This document shows, piece by piece, positions 44,669-55,400 of a DNA stretch of 64,000 bases. The notes beneath the pieces were generated by a model. The model searched no databases, was not told where the DNA came from, and saw only the letters and a list, made by a program, of their open reading frames with translations. How positions within the stretch are numbered: the stretch's first letter is position 1; each line of letters opens with the position of its first letter. This stretch comes from CAWBOY01 sp963790585. Lineage in GTDB: Bacteria > Planctomycetota > Planctomycetia > Gemmatales > Gemmataceae. The stretch is from assembly GCA_963790585.1 (NCBI GenBank), contig CAWBOY010000008.1, positions 372,001-436,000 of the forward strand. The letters are read 5' to 3'. The position numbers and the translations under genes are program-made.

Positions 44669-44762
44669 GCACTTATTTTCGTCCAGGAGACAGTCGCGTC
44701 AAGAGAGGGTTATAACAATTCTAGACTTGAACCCCTGGCAGAACTCAGGGTAGTTGAAATCC

Positions 44763-45106
44763 ATGCCAACCGACTTCGACTCCCCCTGGAAGGAAGCCCT
44801 CAACCTATACTTCGAGCAATTTCTAGCTTTGCTATTCCCCGAGATCCACACTCGGATCGATTGGTTTCGAGGCTTCGAGTCGCTGGACAAGGAGTTCCAT
44901 CAAGTCGTGCGCGAGGCCGAGTTGGGGCCGCGGACCGTCGATAAGCTTGTCAAGATCTGGACGCTCGAGGGTGAAGAGCGTTGGGTGCTGATTCATGTCG
45001 AGGTGCAAACGACGCCGGAGAGTAACTTCCCGGAACGCATGTACGTCTACAACTATCGATTCTTCGACCGCTACAATAGGTCGGTGGCAAGTATTGCGGT
45101 GCATCG
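44763..45106 (+). pseudogene. Truncated Rpn/PD-(D/E)XK-type transposase-like gene
   Basis: About 114 codons match the N-terminal part of a family of nuclease-like proteins related to Rpn (LFPEIHTRIDWFRGFESLDK, KIWTLEGEERWVLIHVEVQ, NFPERMYVYNYRFFDRYNR). VEVQ is the expected end of the PD-(D/E)XK active site. After SVASIAV the coding character ends, and the frame enters an inverted-repeat element (45107-45223). Family members I recall are about 300 residues long, so roughly two thirds are lost. The frame formally stays open to 45260 but its tail is repeat-encoded. I start at the ATG at 44763. Confidence 0.7.
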
Positions 45107-45223
45107 TTGTGGCAAGGTCTCCAGACCTTACCACTCTAACGACCGCAGGTCTCCCAGGCATTCCGACACCATTGAGACCTTTGGTCTGAGCCGGTGGCAA
45201 GAGGTCTGGAGACCGTGCCACAA
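45107..45223. repeat. Palindromic element inside the Rpn-like gene
   Basis: Outer 20-base arms (45107-45126 and 45204-45223) pair with one mismatch. The left part also folds alone (GTGGCAAGGTCT at 45109-45120 with 45123-45134, one mismatch). It begins where homology of the Rpn-like gene stops. Confidence 0.75.
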
Positions 45224-45243
45224 TGCAGGGGAGCTATCCGACC

Positions 45244-45552
45244 ATGAACGATCTCGTTGAAAAGAGGCTTTGCCAATTGATGGAATTATGCCACCGTCAT
45301 CAGGTGAAAACGCTGGAACGGTTTGGGTCGGCTGCGAAGGATGCATTCGATCCGGCGTCGAGCGATTTCAATTTGTTGGTCGATTTCCAGCCTCTGGCAC
45401 CTGGGGCGCATTCGCGTGCGTATTTCGGATTGTGGTTTGGTCTGGCGGATCTGTTTGGCCGCGAAGTCGATCTGGTCGAAACAGCCGCCGTGACCAATCC
45501 CTACTTTTTGAAATCAATCGATTCCAGCCGCTACGTGGTCTATGCCGCCTGA
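45244..45552 (+). CDS. MNT-type nucleotidyltransferase antitoxin, probably inactive
   Basis: This is a 102-residue protein of the minimal nucleotidyltransferase family, normally the antitoxin partner of a HEPN RNase. It has ERFGSAAKDAFDP, the expected Gly-Ser motif, followed by SDFNLLVDF. In active members this second motif reads SDxD; here the second Asp is Asn, so metal binding is likely lost. The rest (GLWFGLADLFGREVDLVETA) fits the family. The start is the ATG at 45244. The gene overlaps the HEPN gene by 11 bases, as is usual for the pair. Confidence 0.82.
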   Translation: MNDLVEKRLCQLMELCHRHQVKTLERFGSAAKDAFDPASSDFNLLVDFQPLAPGAHSRAYFGLWFGLADLFGREVDLVETAAVTNPYFLKSIDSSRYVVYAA

Positions 45553-45897
45553 AATCGCCAAATACCTACACGATGTTGTTCAGGCTTGCCAGCTGCTGGA
45601 GGAGTTTTCGCGCGGCAAGTCTTTCGCCGATTTTCAGATTGACGCTTTGCTTTGCTTCGCGCTGGAGTCGAGCGAGAGTTCATCACGATCGGGGAAGCTT
45701 TGATGCAGGCCGACATACGCGACGGCTCCGCCCTAAGAACCATATCCCGACTTCGCCAAATCATCGGCTTTCGCAATGTTTTGGTATATGGTTACGCAGC
45801 GATTCAACCAGCCACCGTTTGGGGCTTGTTGGAGAACGATCTACTCTTGCTGAAGCGAGAGGTTCAGATGTTGTTAGCCAACACGGACTCGCGGTGA
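45542..45897 (+). pseudogene. HEPN (DUF86-type) toxin, decayed
   Basis: The joined product would be about 116 residues (MPPEIAKYLHDVVQACQLLE ... LRAGVEREFITIGEALMQAD). The frame is broken at 45644-45657, where a five-base unit (GCTTT) appears to be duplicated. Removing five bases restores it. The HEPN active site R-x4-H should read RNxxxH; here it is RNVLVY, with Tyr (TAT) for His (CAT), so the RNase should be dead even without the frameshift. With the Asn change in its MNT partner, this pair looks decayed. Confidence 0.8.
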
Positions 45898-46363
45898 ATA
45901 TCAATCTCATAGTGCAATCTGCAAGATAGGAAGTCAGGTGGACATCACCATTTAAGCAAAGTCCGGTGCGTTTTTTCCAGCGCAGTTATTGATTTTTTCG
46001 GCAAAATAATCGGCAATGCAAGGTGGGCCTGTCCGTGGATTCGTTTGCATCTCGCCCCGTGACGACGGCGCAGCAGGCAGTCATTCAACATGTTAAAGAG
46101 CAGCAGCGCTGTGCAAACCGATGCGACATTTTTTGCATCTCGGGGGGTCGAGGCGATATTGGGCCAAGGGCGAATCTTAACCGAAAGCCTAGCCTATGCT
46201 CTCCGCGTGGAAGTTGGCGGAACTAAGAATTTTGGCTTGGAAATGCCGTGTTTTATGGGGAAATAGCATAATTCTAAGTACCGCCAACGTTGGCGGTACT
46301 TAGAATTGATGGCGGACTTAAGAATTGGTTTCTAGAGCGGAGGCGGGATGCTTGCGAATGATG
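45898..46363. other. Non-coding region with a perfect palindrome
   Basis: This spacer of 466 bases holds the 38-base palindrome at 46270-46307 and two related half-sites (46213-46231 and 46309-46326). The rest, including an AT-rich part around 45985-46010, shows no gene. Confidence 0.6.
46270..46307. repeat. Perfect 38-base palindrome with flanking half-sites
   Basis: The halves 46270-46288 and 46289-46307 (GTTGGCGGTACTTAGAATT) are exact complements with no loop. Similar direct half-sites lie at 46213-46231 and 46309-46326. It may be an operator cluster or a remnant of a mobile element. Confidence 0.9.
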
Positions 46364-46807
46364 CTACGACTCCGCTTTGATCCGCCGATTCCGTTCCGCC
46401 AGCGCCCAGGTGAAATCTTTCTCGATTCGCGCTGCCGTTAGCGTCAAACCAAGCAGCCCTCCGGGGGGATCGAAGTCGATCTGATCGGTAAGCTGTGTCT
46501 TGCCTGGATCGATGGCCGTGAAGCGCCGCTCATGCACGAAGCGGCGGAACGGGCCTTCGCGCTGCTCTTCGACCAGGACTATGTTCATCTCCAATTTTGT
46601 CACTTCGGTCACCATCCGTTGGCTCAGGCCCCAGCGGCGGCCTTGGACGATCAGGCGTGAACCGAGCGTCAGCAGCTTGGGTCCTTCGATCAGACGTAAA
46701 TTCAATTCGGCGGGCATCAGGGCAAGCGAGGCTGCCGGGTCGAGGAAGAGGGCGAAGAGACGCTCGATCGGCAGGGCCAATTCAATAGTTGATGTAAACG
46801 ACGGCAT
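46364..46807 (-). CDS. SRPBCC (START/polyketide-cyclase fold) protein
   Basis: This is a 147-residue protein of the SRPBCC ligand-binding fold. It starts FTSTIELALPIERLFALFLD, the classic first strand and helix, then LVEEQREGPFRRFVHERRFT, TQLTDQIDFDPPGG and a long C-terminal helix. I use the ATG at 46807, since residues before it are not typical. Such proteins bind lipids or hydrophobic ligands or act in transport or cyclisation. The ligand is unknown. It is divergent from miaA across 98 bases. Confidence 0.83.
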   Translation of the reverse strand: MPSFTSTIELALPIERLFALFLDPAASLALMPAELNLRLIEGPKLLTLGSRLIVQGRRWGLSQRMVTEVTKLEMNIVLVEEQREGPFRRFVHERRFTAIDPGKTQLTDQIDFDPPGGLLGLTLTAARIEKDFTWALAERNRRIKAES

Positions 46808-46905
46808 CCGCTCGACTCTCCGGCAGGCCCTATCAACGACAGCGTTTGCTATTGTAGGTGAGATAGTTAGATCGGGCTGATTTGAGACCTCTTTCGAGAT
46901 GGCTA

Positions 46906-47844
46906 ATGTCCTCTGATCCGTTTGCACGCGCTCTTATCCTTACTGGACCGACTGGCTGCGGCAAGACGAGCCTGGGTCTAGAACTCGCGGAGAGCCTCGG
47001 GGCGGAGATCGTGTCGATGGATTCGATGGCGCTCTATAAGCGCATGGACATCGGGACAGCCAAGCCGACGGTGGCGGAGCTGGCGCGTGTGCCGCATCAT
47101 TTGCTTGATGAGTTGGAGCCGTGGGAGTCGGCAAGCGTTGCGTGGTGGCTCGAACGGGCGGCGGCGGTATGTCGTGATATTGAGGCACGCGGTCGGCGCG
47201 TCTTGATCGTCGGCGGAACGGCGCTCTATTTGAAGGCGTTACTCTTCGGCCTGTTCGATGGGCCGCCAGCGGATGAGAGCGTTCGAGCCCGCTTGATGGA
47301 GGAAGTCGACAGAATTGGTAACGAAGGGTTGCACGCCCGGTTGCGAGAAGTTGACGCCATTAGCGCGGAGCGGTTGCATCCGAATGATGTGCGCCGCGTC
47401 GTCCGCGCGCTCGAGGTGTGGGAACTCACGGGGACGGCGATCAGCGCTTGGCAGACGCAGTGGGATCGAGCTGAATCGGCGCCGATGGCGCCTCGGACTG
47501 GTGAGCCGCCGCGCTGCGTCTGGCTCGACGTGCCGCGTGACGTTCTCTACGGCCGCATCGACGCGCGGGTCGATCACATGCTTGCCCACGGCTTGCTTGA
47601 TGAGGTCCGATCCTTGCGGCAGCTGCCACGACCGCTGAGCCGGGAAGCGTCGCAAGCCTTGGGCTACAAGGAACTTTTTGACTACCTCGACGACAAAATG
47701 ACGTATGCCGATTGTATCGATCGCATTAAGCAACGAAGTCGTAACTTTGCGAAACGGCAGTGTACCTGGTTTCGCCATCTGCCTGGCTGCTGCCCAGCGT
47801 CGGCGGAATTGACGCGCCGTCTTTGGAGTTCGACAATAGATTGA
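46906..47844 (+). CDS. miaA: tRNA dimethylallyltransferase
   Basis: MiaA adds a dimethylallyl group to N6 of A37 in tRNAs reading UNN codons. The 312-residue protein has the P-loop GPTGCGKTS, SMDSMALYKRMDIGTAKPT (the substrate site with its key Asp), LIVGGTALYLKALLFGL and LGYKELFDYLD. The RNA-binding IKQRSRNFAKRQCTWFR closes it. The ATG at 46906 gives MSSDPFARALILTGPTG; a TTG at 46882 lies in the same frame but adds unsupported residues. The length is normal. It lies upstream of an FHA gene and dnaE on the same strand, with no sign of shared control. Confidence 0.95.
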   Translation: MSSDPFARALILTGPTGCGKTSLGLELAESLGAEIVSMDSMALYKRMDIGTAKPTVAELARVPHHLLDELEPWESASVAWWLERAAAVCRDIEARGRRVLIVGGTALYLKALLFGLFDGPPADESVRARLMEEVDRIGNEGLHARLREVDAISAERLHPNDVRRVVRALEVWELTGTAISAWQTQWDRAESAPMAPRTGEPPRCVWLDVPRDVLYGRIDARVDHMLAHGLLDEVRSLRQLPRPLSREASQALGYKELFDYLDDKMTYADCIDRIKQRSRNFAKRQCTWFRHLPGCCPASAELTRRLWSSTID

Positions 47845-48019
47845 GAGATGATACTTTCATTCGACAACTTCACGTGATATTATAGGGACAGCGAAGTTCT
47901 TGCTGCAATCGGGATGCGTCTCCTCAAACTTCGTTTGAGCAACCCCCTCCCAGCGCACGCGTCGATGGAATCAGGCGGCAACGCTCGTGGAGCTTTATGC
48001 ATCTCGGAGGGCCGTGGCG

Positions 48020-48742
48020 ATGTCGGTCGTGACCTTTCAAGTCCTCGAAGGAATCGACAGGGGTCGTGTCTTCCGCGAGATCGAAACTCCCATCACCATC
48101 GGTCGTGAAGAGGGCAACGTGCTCCGCCTCAACGACGAACGCGTCAGCCGTTTCCACGCCAAAATCCAAGCGGACAACGGCGAGATCATCCTCACCGATC
48201 TCGTCAGCACCAACGGCACGCGCGTCAACGGCAACGTCGTGCAAATTCGCCGCCTGCGGATCGGCGACCGCGTCGGCGTCGGTCGATCGCTGTTGCTGTT
48301 CGGGTCCGAGGAAGAGATCGCGGCCCGCCATGCCGAACTGAGCGGTGTCGGGTCGAAGACGCCTTACGGCGACTCCGGGTCGCTGCCTTCCTCGACGATC
48401 CTTCCGCAGACGATGAACAACGGCGATCCGTTCGAGCAGGACCTCGATTTCGACGTCAGCCTGCATGATAAATTTACGCATCTCAACGGGGCGCTTTACC
48501 TCGGCAACCGCGCCCTGCCGCCGTTGCCGGAGCGTATGTCGCCTTCCCAAGCGGCGCGCTTCGCTGAAGTGCTTGATTTTCTGCATCGTCATCTCACGCA
48601 GGCAACCGAGAACGTCCAGGCGAACGAAGAGGGATCGCTGGTGGCGCTGAATTACGGCGACTGGCAGCGTATTCTGACATTGCAGATGCTCCTGGCACGC
48701 TATTCGCGGTCCGTCGCCGAGCCGGATGCGATGGAAGAGTAA
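48020..48742 (+). CDS. FHA-domain protein
   Basis: This is a 240-residue protein. The forkhead-associated domain fills residues about 5-95: ITIGREEGNVLRL (the GR of the phosphothreonine pocket), ERVSRFHAKI (the conserved SxxH) and STNGTRVNG. It should bind phosphothreonine peptides and so read the output of Ser/Thr kinases. A flexible linker follows, then a helical C-terminal part (SPSQAARFAEVLDFLHRHLT) with no known domain. The ATG at 48020 has GGAGG about 10 bases upstream and is preferred to an earlier in-frame ATG at 47987. A kinase gene lies about 4 kb away; a link is possible but not shown. Confidence 0.9.
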   Translation: MSVVTFQVLEGIDRGRVFREIETPITIGREEGNVLRLNDERVSRFHAKIQADNGEIILTDLVSTNGTRVNGNVVQIRRLRIGDRVGVGRSLLLFGSEEEIAARHAELSGVGSKTPYGDSGSLPSSTILPQTMNNGDPFEQDLDFDVSLHDKFTHLNGALYLGNRALPPLPERMSPSQAARFAEVLDFLHRHLTQATENVQANEEGSLVALNYGDWQRILTLQMLLARYSRSVAEPDAMEE

Positions 48743-48767
48743 GAACCGCTTAAATAATCAGACGCAA

Positions 48768-48889
48768 GTCTTCAAGAGCCGGGAGCGTCAGCGACCGGAG
48801 AAAATTTGGGTGCGTCTAAAGCGCTCATGCGGAAAATCTGAGCGCGTCTGATTGCGCTCCGGTCGCTGACGCTCCCGGCTCTTGAAGAC
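48768..48889. repeat. Dispersed palindrome, family D
   Basis: Perfect 33-base arms (48768-48800 and 48857-48889) enclose a 56-base middle with further short repeats around GCGTCT. The core GAGCCGGGAGCGTCAGCGAC reappears in degraded form near 61697-61774. It lies between the FHA gene and dnaE, 22 bases before the dnaE start. Confidence 0.93.
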
Positions 48890-48911
48890 GACGCATTACA
48901 TTGGAATCCTC

Positions 48912-51900
48912 ATGCCGGAACGTCCCTTCGTCCACCTCCATTGCCATACACATTACAGCTTGCTTGACGGTGCCAGCCGCGTGCCGGAGTTGGTCGAGCG
49001 CGTTAAGAAGCTGGGCATGAACTCCGTGGCTGTTACTGATCATGGCAACTTGCACGGGGCGATCGAGTTTTACGCCGAGTGCCAAAAGGCGGGCATCAAT
49101 CCGATCATTGGCTACGAAGCCTATGTCGCCCCCACCAGACGGACCGACCGGGAAACCCGCCGGCGCGGCGACGCGGCGTCTCATCTGACGCTCCTGGCCC
49201 AGAATCGAACCGGCTTCAAGAACCTCATCAAGATGGCGTCGATGGCCTTTCTCGAAGGCTACTACCACTTCCCACGCATCGATAAAGAACTGCTCGAAGC
49301 GCATAAAGAGGGTCTTATTTGTCTTAGTGGCTGCGCCTCCAGCGAGTTCAGCGAGTTCATTCTCAAGGACCAAATGGAGGAGGCGACCGAACTCGCCCGT
49401 TATTTCCATAAGCTGTTCGGCAAGAATTTCTATGTCGAGATCCAGAACAATGGACTGGAGATTCAACGGCAATGCGGCGAGGGGGCGATCGCCATTGCCG
49501 ACAAGCTCGGCCTGCCGCTCGTGGCGACTTGCGACGCCCATTATCTGACCCAGGCCGACGCTCCGGCTCATGACGTGCTGCTCTGTATCAACACGCGCAA
49601 GACACGCAACGACGTCTCGCGCATGCGCTACGGCAGCGATCAGTTTTACGTTCGGCCGCCGGAAGAGATGTATGAGCTTTTCGGCAAACACGAGGACGCC
49701 GTCAAGCGGAGTCAGGAGATCGCCGACGGCGTTCATATCGATCTCGATTTCAAGACGCGGCATTTCCCGGTCTTCAGACCGCCGGCGAGCAAGACGCCGG
49801 AACAGTATCTGCGCGAGCTGTGCTACGCCGGCCTCAAGGAGCGGTACGGCGCCAATCCATCGCAGAAAGTCGTGGACCGCCTCGAACTGGAGCTGGGCAT
49901 CATCTGCCGGATGGGCTTCGCCAGCTATTTTTTGATCGTCGGCGATTTCGTGCGTTTCGCGGCCGACAACGATATCCCCTGCGGCGCCCGCGGGTCAGCC
50001 TGTGGGGCGCTCGTCAGTTACTTGTTAAAGCTAACCCATTTCGACCCGCTCGATTATGACTTGTTGTTCGAGCGTTTCCTTGACCCCAGCCGGTCGGAAG
50101 CGCCCGATATCGACATCGATTTTTGTCAGCAACGCCGTGAAGAAGTGATCGCCTATGTCCGACGGACTTATGGCGAAGGCAGCGTGGCCCAGATTGCCAC
50201 GTTCGGCACGATGGCGGCCAAGGCGGCGCTGCGCGACGTGGGCCGAGCACTCGATATTCCGCTCTATCGCGTCGATGAAATCGCCAAAATGGTGCCAATG
50301 AAGCTCGGCATCACGCTCGACGAGGCACTCGAAGAAAACAAAGACTTAAAAGACCTCTATACGAATGATCCGCAGATCCACGAGCTGGTGGACATCGCCG
50401 CAAGCTCGAGGGAACAAATCGCAACGCCGGCACCCATGCCGCCGGCGTGGTGATATCGGATGGTCCCTTGATCGACCATGTGCCTTTGCAGCGCATGGTT
50501 CGCAAGGACGACGACCTCGGCACGCGCAACGGCGAGGCCGTCATCACGACACAATGGGGCATGGGCGACCTCGAAAAGGTCGGCCTGCTCAAGATGGACT
50601 TTCTCGGCCTGCGCACGCTGACGCTGCTGGACAATGCCGTTAAACTGATAAAAAAGACCCGCAATGAGACCATCGACATCTTTCGTCTCCCACTCGACGA
50701 TGCGCCGACCTACAAACTCCTGCAGCGGGGTGACGCCAAGGGCGTGTTCCAGTTCGAGTCGGACGGCATCCGCGAACTGTTGAAACGGCTGCGCCCCGAC
50801 AACATCCGTGACATCATCGCTTGCACAGCTCTCTACCGTCCCGGCCCGCTCGAAGGCGGCATGGTCGATGAATACATCAACTGCAAACATGGCCGAAAAA
50901 AGCCGGAGTATATCCACCCCGAGCAACAGGAGATTCTGCAAGAGACGCATGGCGTCATGGTATACCAAGAACAGGTCATGCGCATCCTGAACAAACTCGG
51001 CGGCATCGAGCTATCGAGCGCCTATGCGTGTATCAAGGCGATTAGCAAGAAGAAGACCGAGGTCATCGAGCAACGAAAAGCGGAGTTTATTCAGGGAGCC
51101 AAGACGCGTGGCGTCGATACGAAGGTGGCGGAGGAGATCTTTCGGCAGATCACGGTGTTCGGGGGCTATGGCTTCAATAAATCCCATAGCGCCGCCTACG
51201 CCCTCGTCTCCTACCAGACGGCGTACCTCAAAACTCACTACACTGCCGAGTTCCTCGCGGCTCTGCTTTCCAGTGAAATCGACGATGGCAACAAGCGCGA
51301 CATCATGGTCGAGCATATCGCCGATGCCAAGCGGTTGGGTGTGCCCGTGTTGCCGCCGAATCTCAATGTCAGCGAGTCGGAGTTCAGTGTCACGGCCGAT
51401 CGGAAGATCGTCTTTGGCCTGACGGCGATTCGTGGCTTTGGCCGTGGTGCCGCGGAGGAGGTTGTCCGCTCGCGCACGCAGGACGGGCCGTTCAAGGACA
51501 TGTTCGACTTCTGCGAGCGCGTCGATCTCAAGATCGTGAACAAGGCAGGCATGGAAAAGCTGGTGAAAGCGGGTGTCTTCGATTGCCTCGGCGGCAACCG
51601 GGCGCAGCAGATGGCCCTGTTGCCACGCGCCATCCAGGCGGCGAGCGAACGGCAGAGCGATCGCAAGGCAGGGCAACGCAATCTTTTCGAGGCATTCACG
51701 GAGGACGCAGCGCCGGCCCAATCCAACGGAGCTATTGTCCTGCCTGACATCCCGGACTGGTCCGAGACCGAAAAGCTGATGTACGAAAAGGAAGTCCTCG
51801 ACTTCTACGTTTCCAGCCATCCGCTGGCGCAACATGAGAAGGAGTTGCGCCGCCGCGTCACTCACACGGTTGCCCAGCTCAAGACTGTGGACCCTGGCGA

Positions 51901-52408
51901 GAAAGTCGTCCTCGGCGGCATGGTGAACCAGATCCGTTATGGCGCCGTTAAGAAAGCGCGCAACGGCAACACGCGCCTCTTACGCTGCAAGCTCGAAGAC
52001 ATGACCGGCTCTATCGAATGTCTGATGTGGCCTGACGATCTGGCGCGCTTCAAAGGCACAATCGATGAAAATAATCCGTATATCGTTCATGCCACGCTGG
52101 AGAATCAGCGGGCGGAGCCGTCGCTTGTGCTCCAGCAATTGCTGACACTGGAGCAAGCGGCTCACCAGATGGTGAAAGAGCTGAACCTGCGGCTACGGCT
52201 CGACCGCCATCGGCCAATGGACCTCGATTTGATCTCGGACATACTCCGGCGAACGCCGGGCAAAATTCCAGTCTTGATGACGGTACAAGACTCCGGAGGC
52301 AAGAACGTCATCCTCCGGCTCGGGCCGGCGTTCGCGGTCAACCCGCATACGTTGGACCGGGATGCTCTGGAAGGGATCGTCGGCGCGGATAGCGTGAAGT
52401 TGACATAA
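48912..52408 (+). CDS. dnaE: DNA polymerase III alpha subunit (one frameshift)
   Basis: This is the replicative polymerase, about 1,165 residues once repaired. The PHP domain has FVHLHCHTHYSLLDGAS and SVAVTDHGNLHGAIEFY. The catalytic acids of the palm are in EAPDIDIDFCQQRREEVI, and a third Asp should follow in LLKMDFLGLRTLTLLDN. Tandem HhH and OB-fold regions follow (FGGYGFNKSHSAAYALVSYQ). The break near 50402 is explained by one A missing from AAG (GCAAAGCTCGAG to GCAAGCTCGAG); restoring it gives KLEGTNRNAGTHAAGVVIS. The start ATG at 48912 follows the palindrome closely. It ends 63 bases from the convergent giant gene 3. Confidence 0.95.
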
Positions 52409-52471
52409 CAGTAGGTTAGGTTTCCCTGTGTGTCTCGTAGACTCATTTACTGTTCACCTTCGATGCGGCTG

Positions 52472-55400
52472 TCAATGCCAAGTTCCGTATTTGCTCAACG
52501 AATAGGTGATCGAATCGACATACGATAGATCATCGCTGCCTTTCGACGCCACGATATTTAGATAACCAAAGTTGATAGCGTTATAAGACAGAGTTCCAGC
52601 GGCGAGGGAGGCGGTCGAGCCGTTACCGGCGAATACGTTGTCCCCGGAGTTATCGTAGAAGGTGGCGGTGTCGGTCCGCGTTCCCGACGCCTGGACTGAT
52701 TTGAAGCCGACAGCCTGATTCACGAATCCTGTGCCGTATATGTAGCTGTAATCCGAAGTAGCGGTGAAGACATTGCCGCCGACGGTGTTGCCGAAAAGGT
52801 AGGCAAAATCATGCGCGGCAGCGGCGGACGTTGCGGTCACGGAAGCAAATCCGACGACTTGATTGAAGTAATTACTGCCTTGCAAGAAACTGTAAGTTGG
52901 AGTTGCGACCAAAGTGTTGGCGCCGCCATTGTCGAAGAGATAAGCGGCATCATTCGAGTGGCTCGAGGCGAAGGCATTGACGAACTGGAATCCGACCGGT
53001 TGGTTGTAGTAATAATAGCCCGTGCCAGTCATGAAACTCGAAGTCGGCGTTCCGACGAAGACATTACTGCCCCCACCGTCGTACAGATAGGCTGTGTCGA
53101 TCGTTCCTTTCGCGGCGAACGTGTTGACAACCGAAAAACCAACCTCCTGATTATAGAAGCTCGTCCCGGTAAAGAAGCCGTAGGCCGGAGTCGCCACGAA
53201 AGTATTCTGTCCACTCGCATCGTAGAGGTAGGCGACGTCCCCGCTTTTCCCGTGTGCTTGAATGGTCGAGATGCCATTGAGGCTAAGAGCATACCCCGAG
53301 CCGGTCAAGGTGCCGCCGCCAGGGGTGAGGGCGAGTGTATTGGAACCATTAGGGCTGCCATAGAGATAGGCCACATCATTTCCGCCGTTGCCGTTGAAGA
53401 CAACGGCTTTCACGTCGGCGGGGGATACCTGCACGGCGGTGCCATTAAGCATCACACTAAGTGTCGCTCCGGCCACGAACTGGAATGTGTCAGCTTGTCC
53501 GGTTCCCGTCACCGTCAATGTTGTGCCCTGGAATGAAAAATTGGTTGGCGTAACCGTAGTGGTGGCCTGGGCGGTGGGCGTCAGCTGCCCGCTGTCGGTG
53601 CCCGCTGAGAAAAAACGATAGGTGTGGCCCACTACGCCCGTGAAGTTGGTCGAGGTGAGCGTCGTATCGGTCAAGAATGGAGTAAAAGGAGCGCCATTAT
53701 CCGAAACGTAGACGGTATACGAGGCGATGCCGGCATTGATTGCCCCCGACCAGGCCACCGGGAAGCTGGTTGGAGAAAAGGAAGGTAGCGCCTTGACACT
53801 CACCGAGGGATATACAGTGAGGTTGACCGTTGCGACATTGCTGTCGAGCTGGCCATCATTCGCTTTGTAGGTAAAGCTGTCGGCACCGATATAACCGGGC
53901 GCCGGGGTATACTTAAACGTCCCATCGGCGTTGAGCGTGACCGAGCCGTGAGCCGGCGCGGCAACCAAAATGGCAGTGATCGGATCGCCATCTGGATCGG
54001 AATCATTGTTGAGTACGCCGATCGGAGTGGGCGAGTAGTTGTACCTGATCTCACCCGTGAGCGCAGGGTCGAATCCTTCGGAATGTTGCACAAACGTTGC
54101 GTCGAACTGTAATATCTGGTTGTCGGATCCGAAAATTGCTTGCACGATGGTGAACTGGCCCGTGAGCGTATTGGATCCGCGGCTTTCGCCTATCACCTCA
54201 AGCCCAGGACCGTCAGGTGCATGGAAGGAATCTCGAGTCGCATTAAGGTAGGTTCCTGGCGTGAGAGGACCATTGGAGGGCGCGGAGAAACCAAGATCCC
54301 ACCAGACGCTTGAATTCGTCGGTCCGGAATAGTCAATGCCAACGTGGTTGCGATTGCCATTAACGCTAAATGTACCTGTTGCGGATGTGTAGCTGTAGTT
54401 CTGCCCCTGGCCAATATAGTCGCCAGCCTGGCTCTGCATGACGAGGGAATCGATGCCCGCGGCAGACGAGGCGGACAAGGTCTGATCTTCAATCAAGCTA
54501 TACGTATCATTCACAGCCACGGGAGCATGATCGACGTGCTGGACATTTATCGTCACCGTGGCCACGGTGCTATTGAGAATACCATCGTTGGCCTGGTAGG
54601 AAAAACTGTCTGACCCAACGTAGCCGGCGGCTGGTGTATAGCTAAATGAACCGTCGGCGTTGAAGCTCAAGGTTCCGTGGATCGTCCCGTTCACGAGTGC
54701 GGCGGTGAGGGGATCGCCATCGCTATCGGTGTCGTTGGTTAGCACGCCGGCAGCTGCCACGGTGAGCGTGGAATCCTGGTTCATGCTGTAGGTGTCGGCG
54801 TTGGCGACGGGTGCATGATCCAATTTGGTGATTTTTAGATTGACCGTTGCGACATTGCTATCGAGTTTGCCATCGTTGGCTTTGTAGGTGAAACTGTCGG
54901 TGCCGATGTAATCAGTCGCTGGAGTATACTGGAACGTGCCATCGGCGTTGAGCGTGACCGTGCCATGAGCCGGTGCAGCAACTAAGATGGCCGTGATCGG
55001 ATTGCCGTCGGGATCGGAGTCGTTGTTGAGAACTCCGAGCGGGCCCGTCGAGTAATTATACTTGACCTCGCCAGTCAAGGTGGGTGTCTCGCCCTCGTTG
55101 TGCTGTACGAAAGTGGCATCGAACTGTAGTATCTGATTGTTCGGCCCGTAAATCGCTTGCAAAACGGTGAATTGGCCTGTGAGCGTATTGGAGCCGCGAC
55201 CGTCGCCACTGACGCTGAGCCCCGGCACAGTGGAGAGCTCGAATGGATAACGCGTTGCATTCACGTAGGTGCCGGGTACAAGATAGGCCCCGCCGGGGGC
55301 CTGGAATCCGAGTCCCCAGTTATTTTGCGAATCGCCATAATTGACGGCCACGTAATGGTCGGCGTTGCTATTAGCGGTGAATGTCCCCGTCGCGGAAGTG

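Noticed and set aside
40463..46363. Reverse transcriptase, Avd or template repeat of a retroelement near the FGE gene
   Set aside because: No frame with RT motifs (such as YxDD) or a second copy of the GGSW region was found here or elsewhere in the window.
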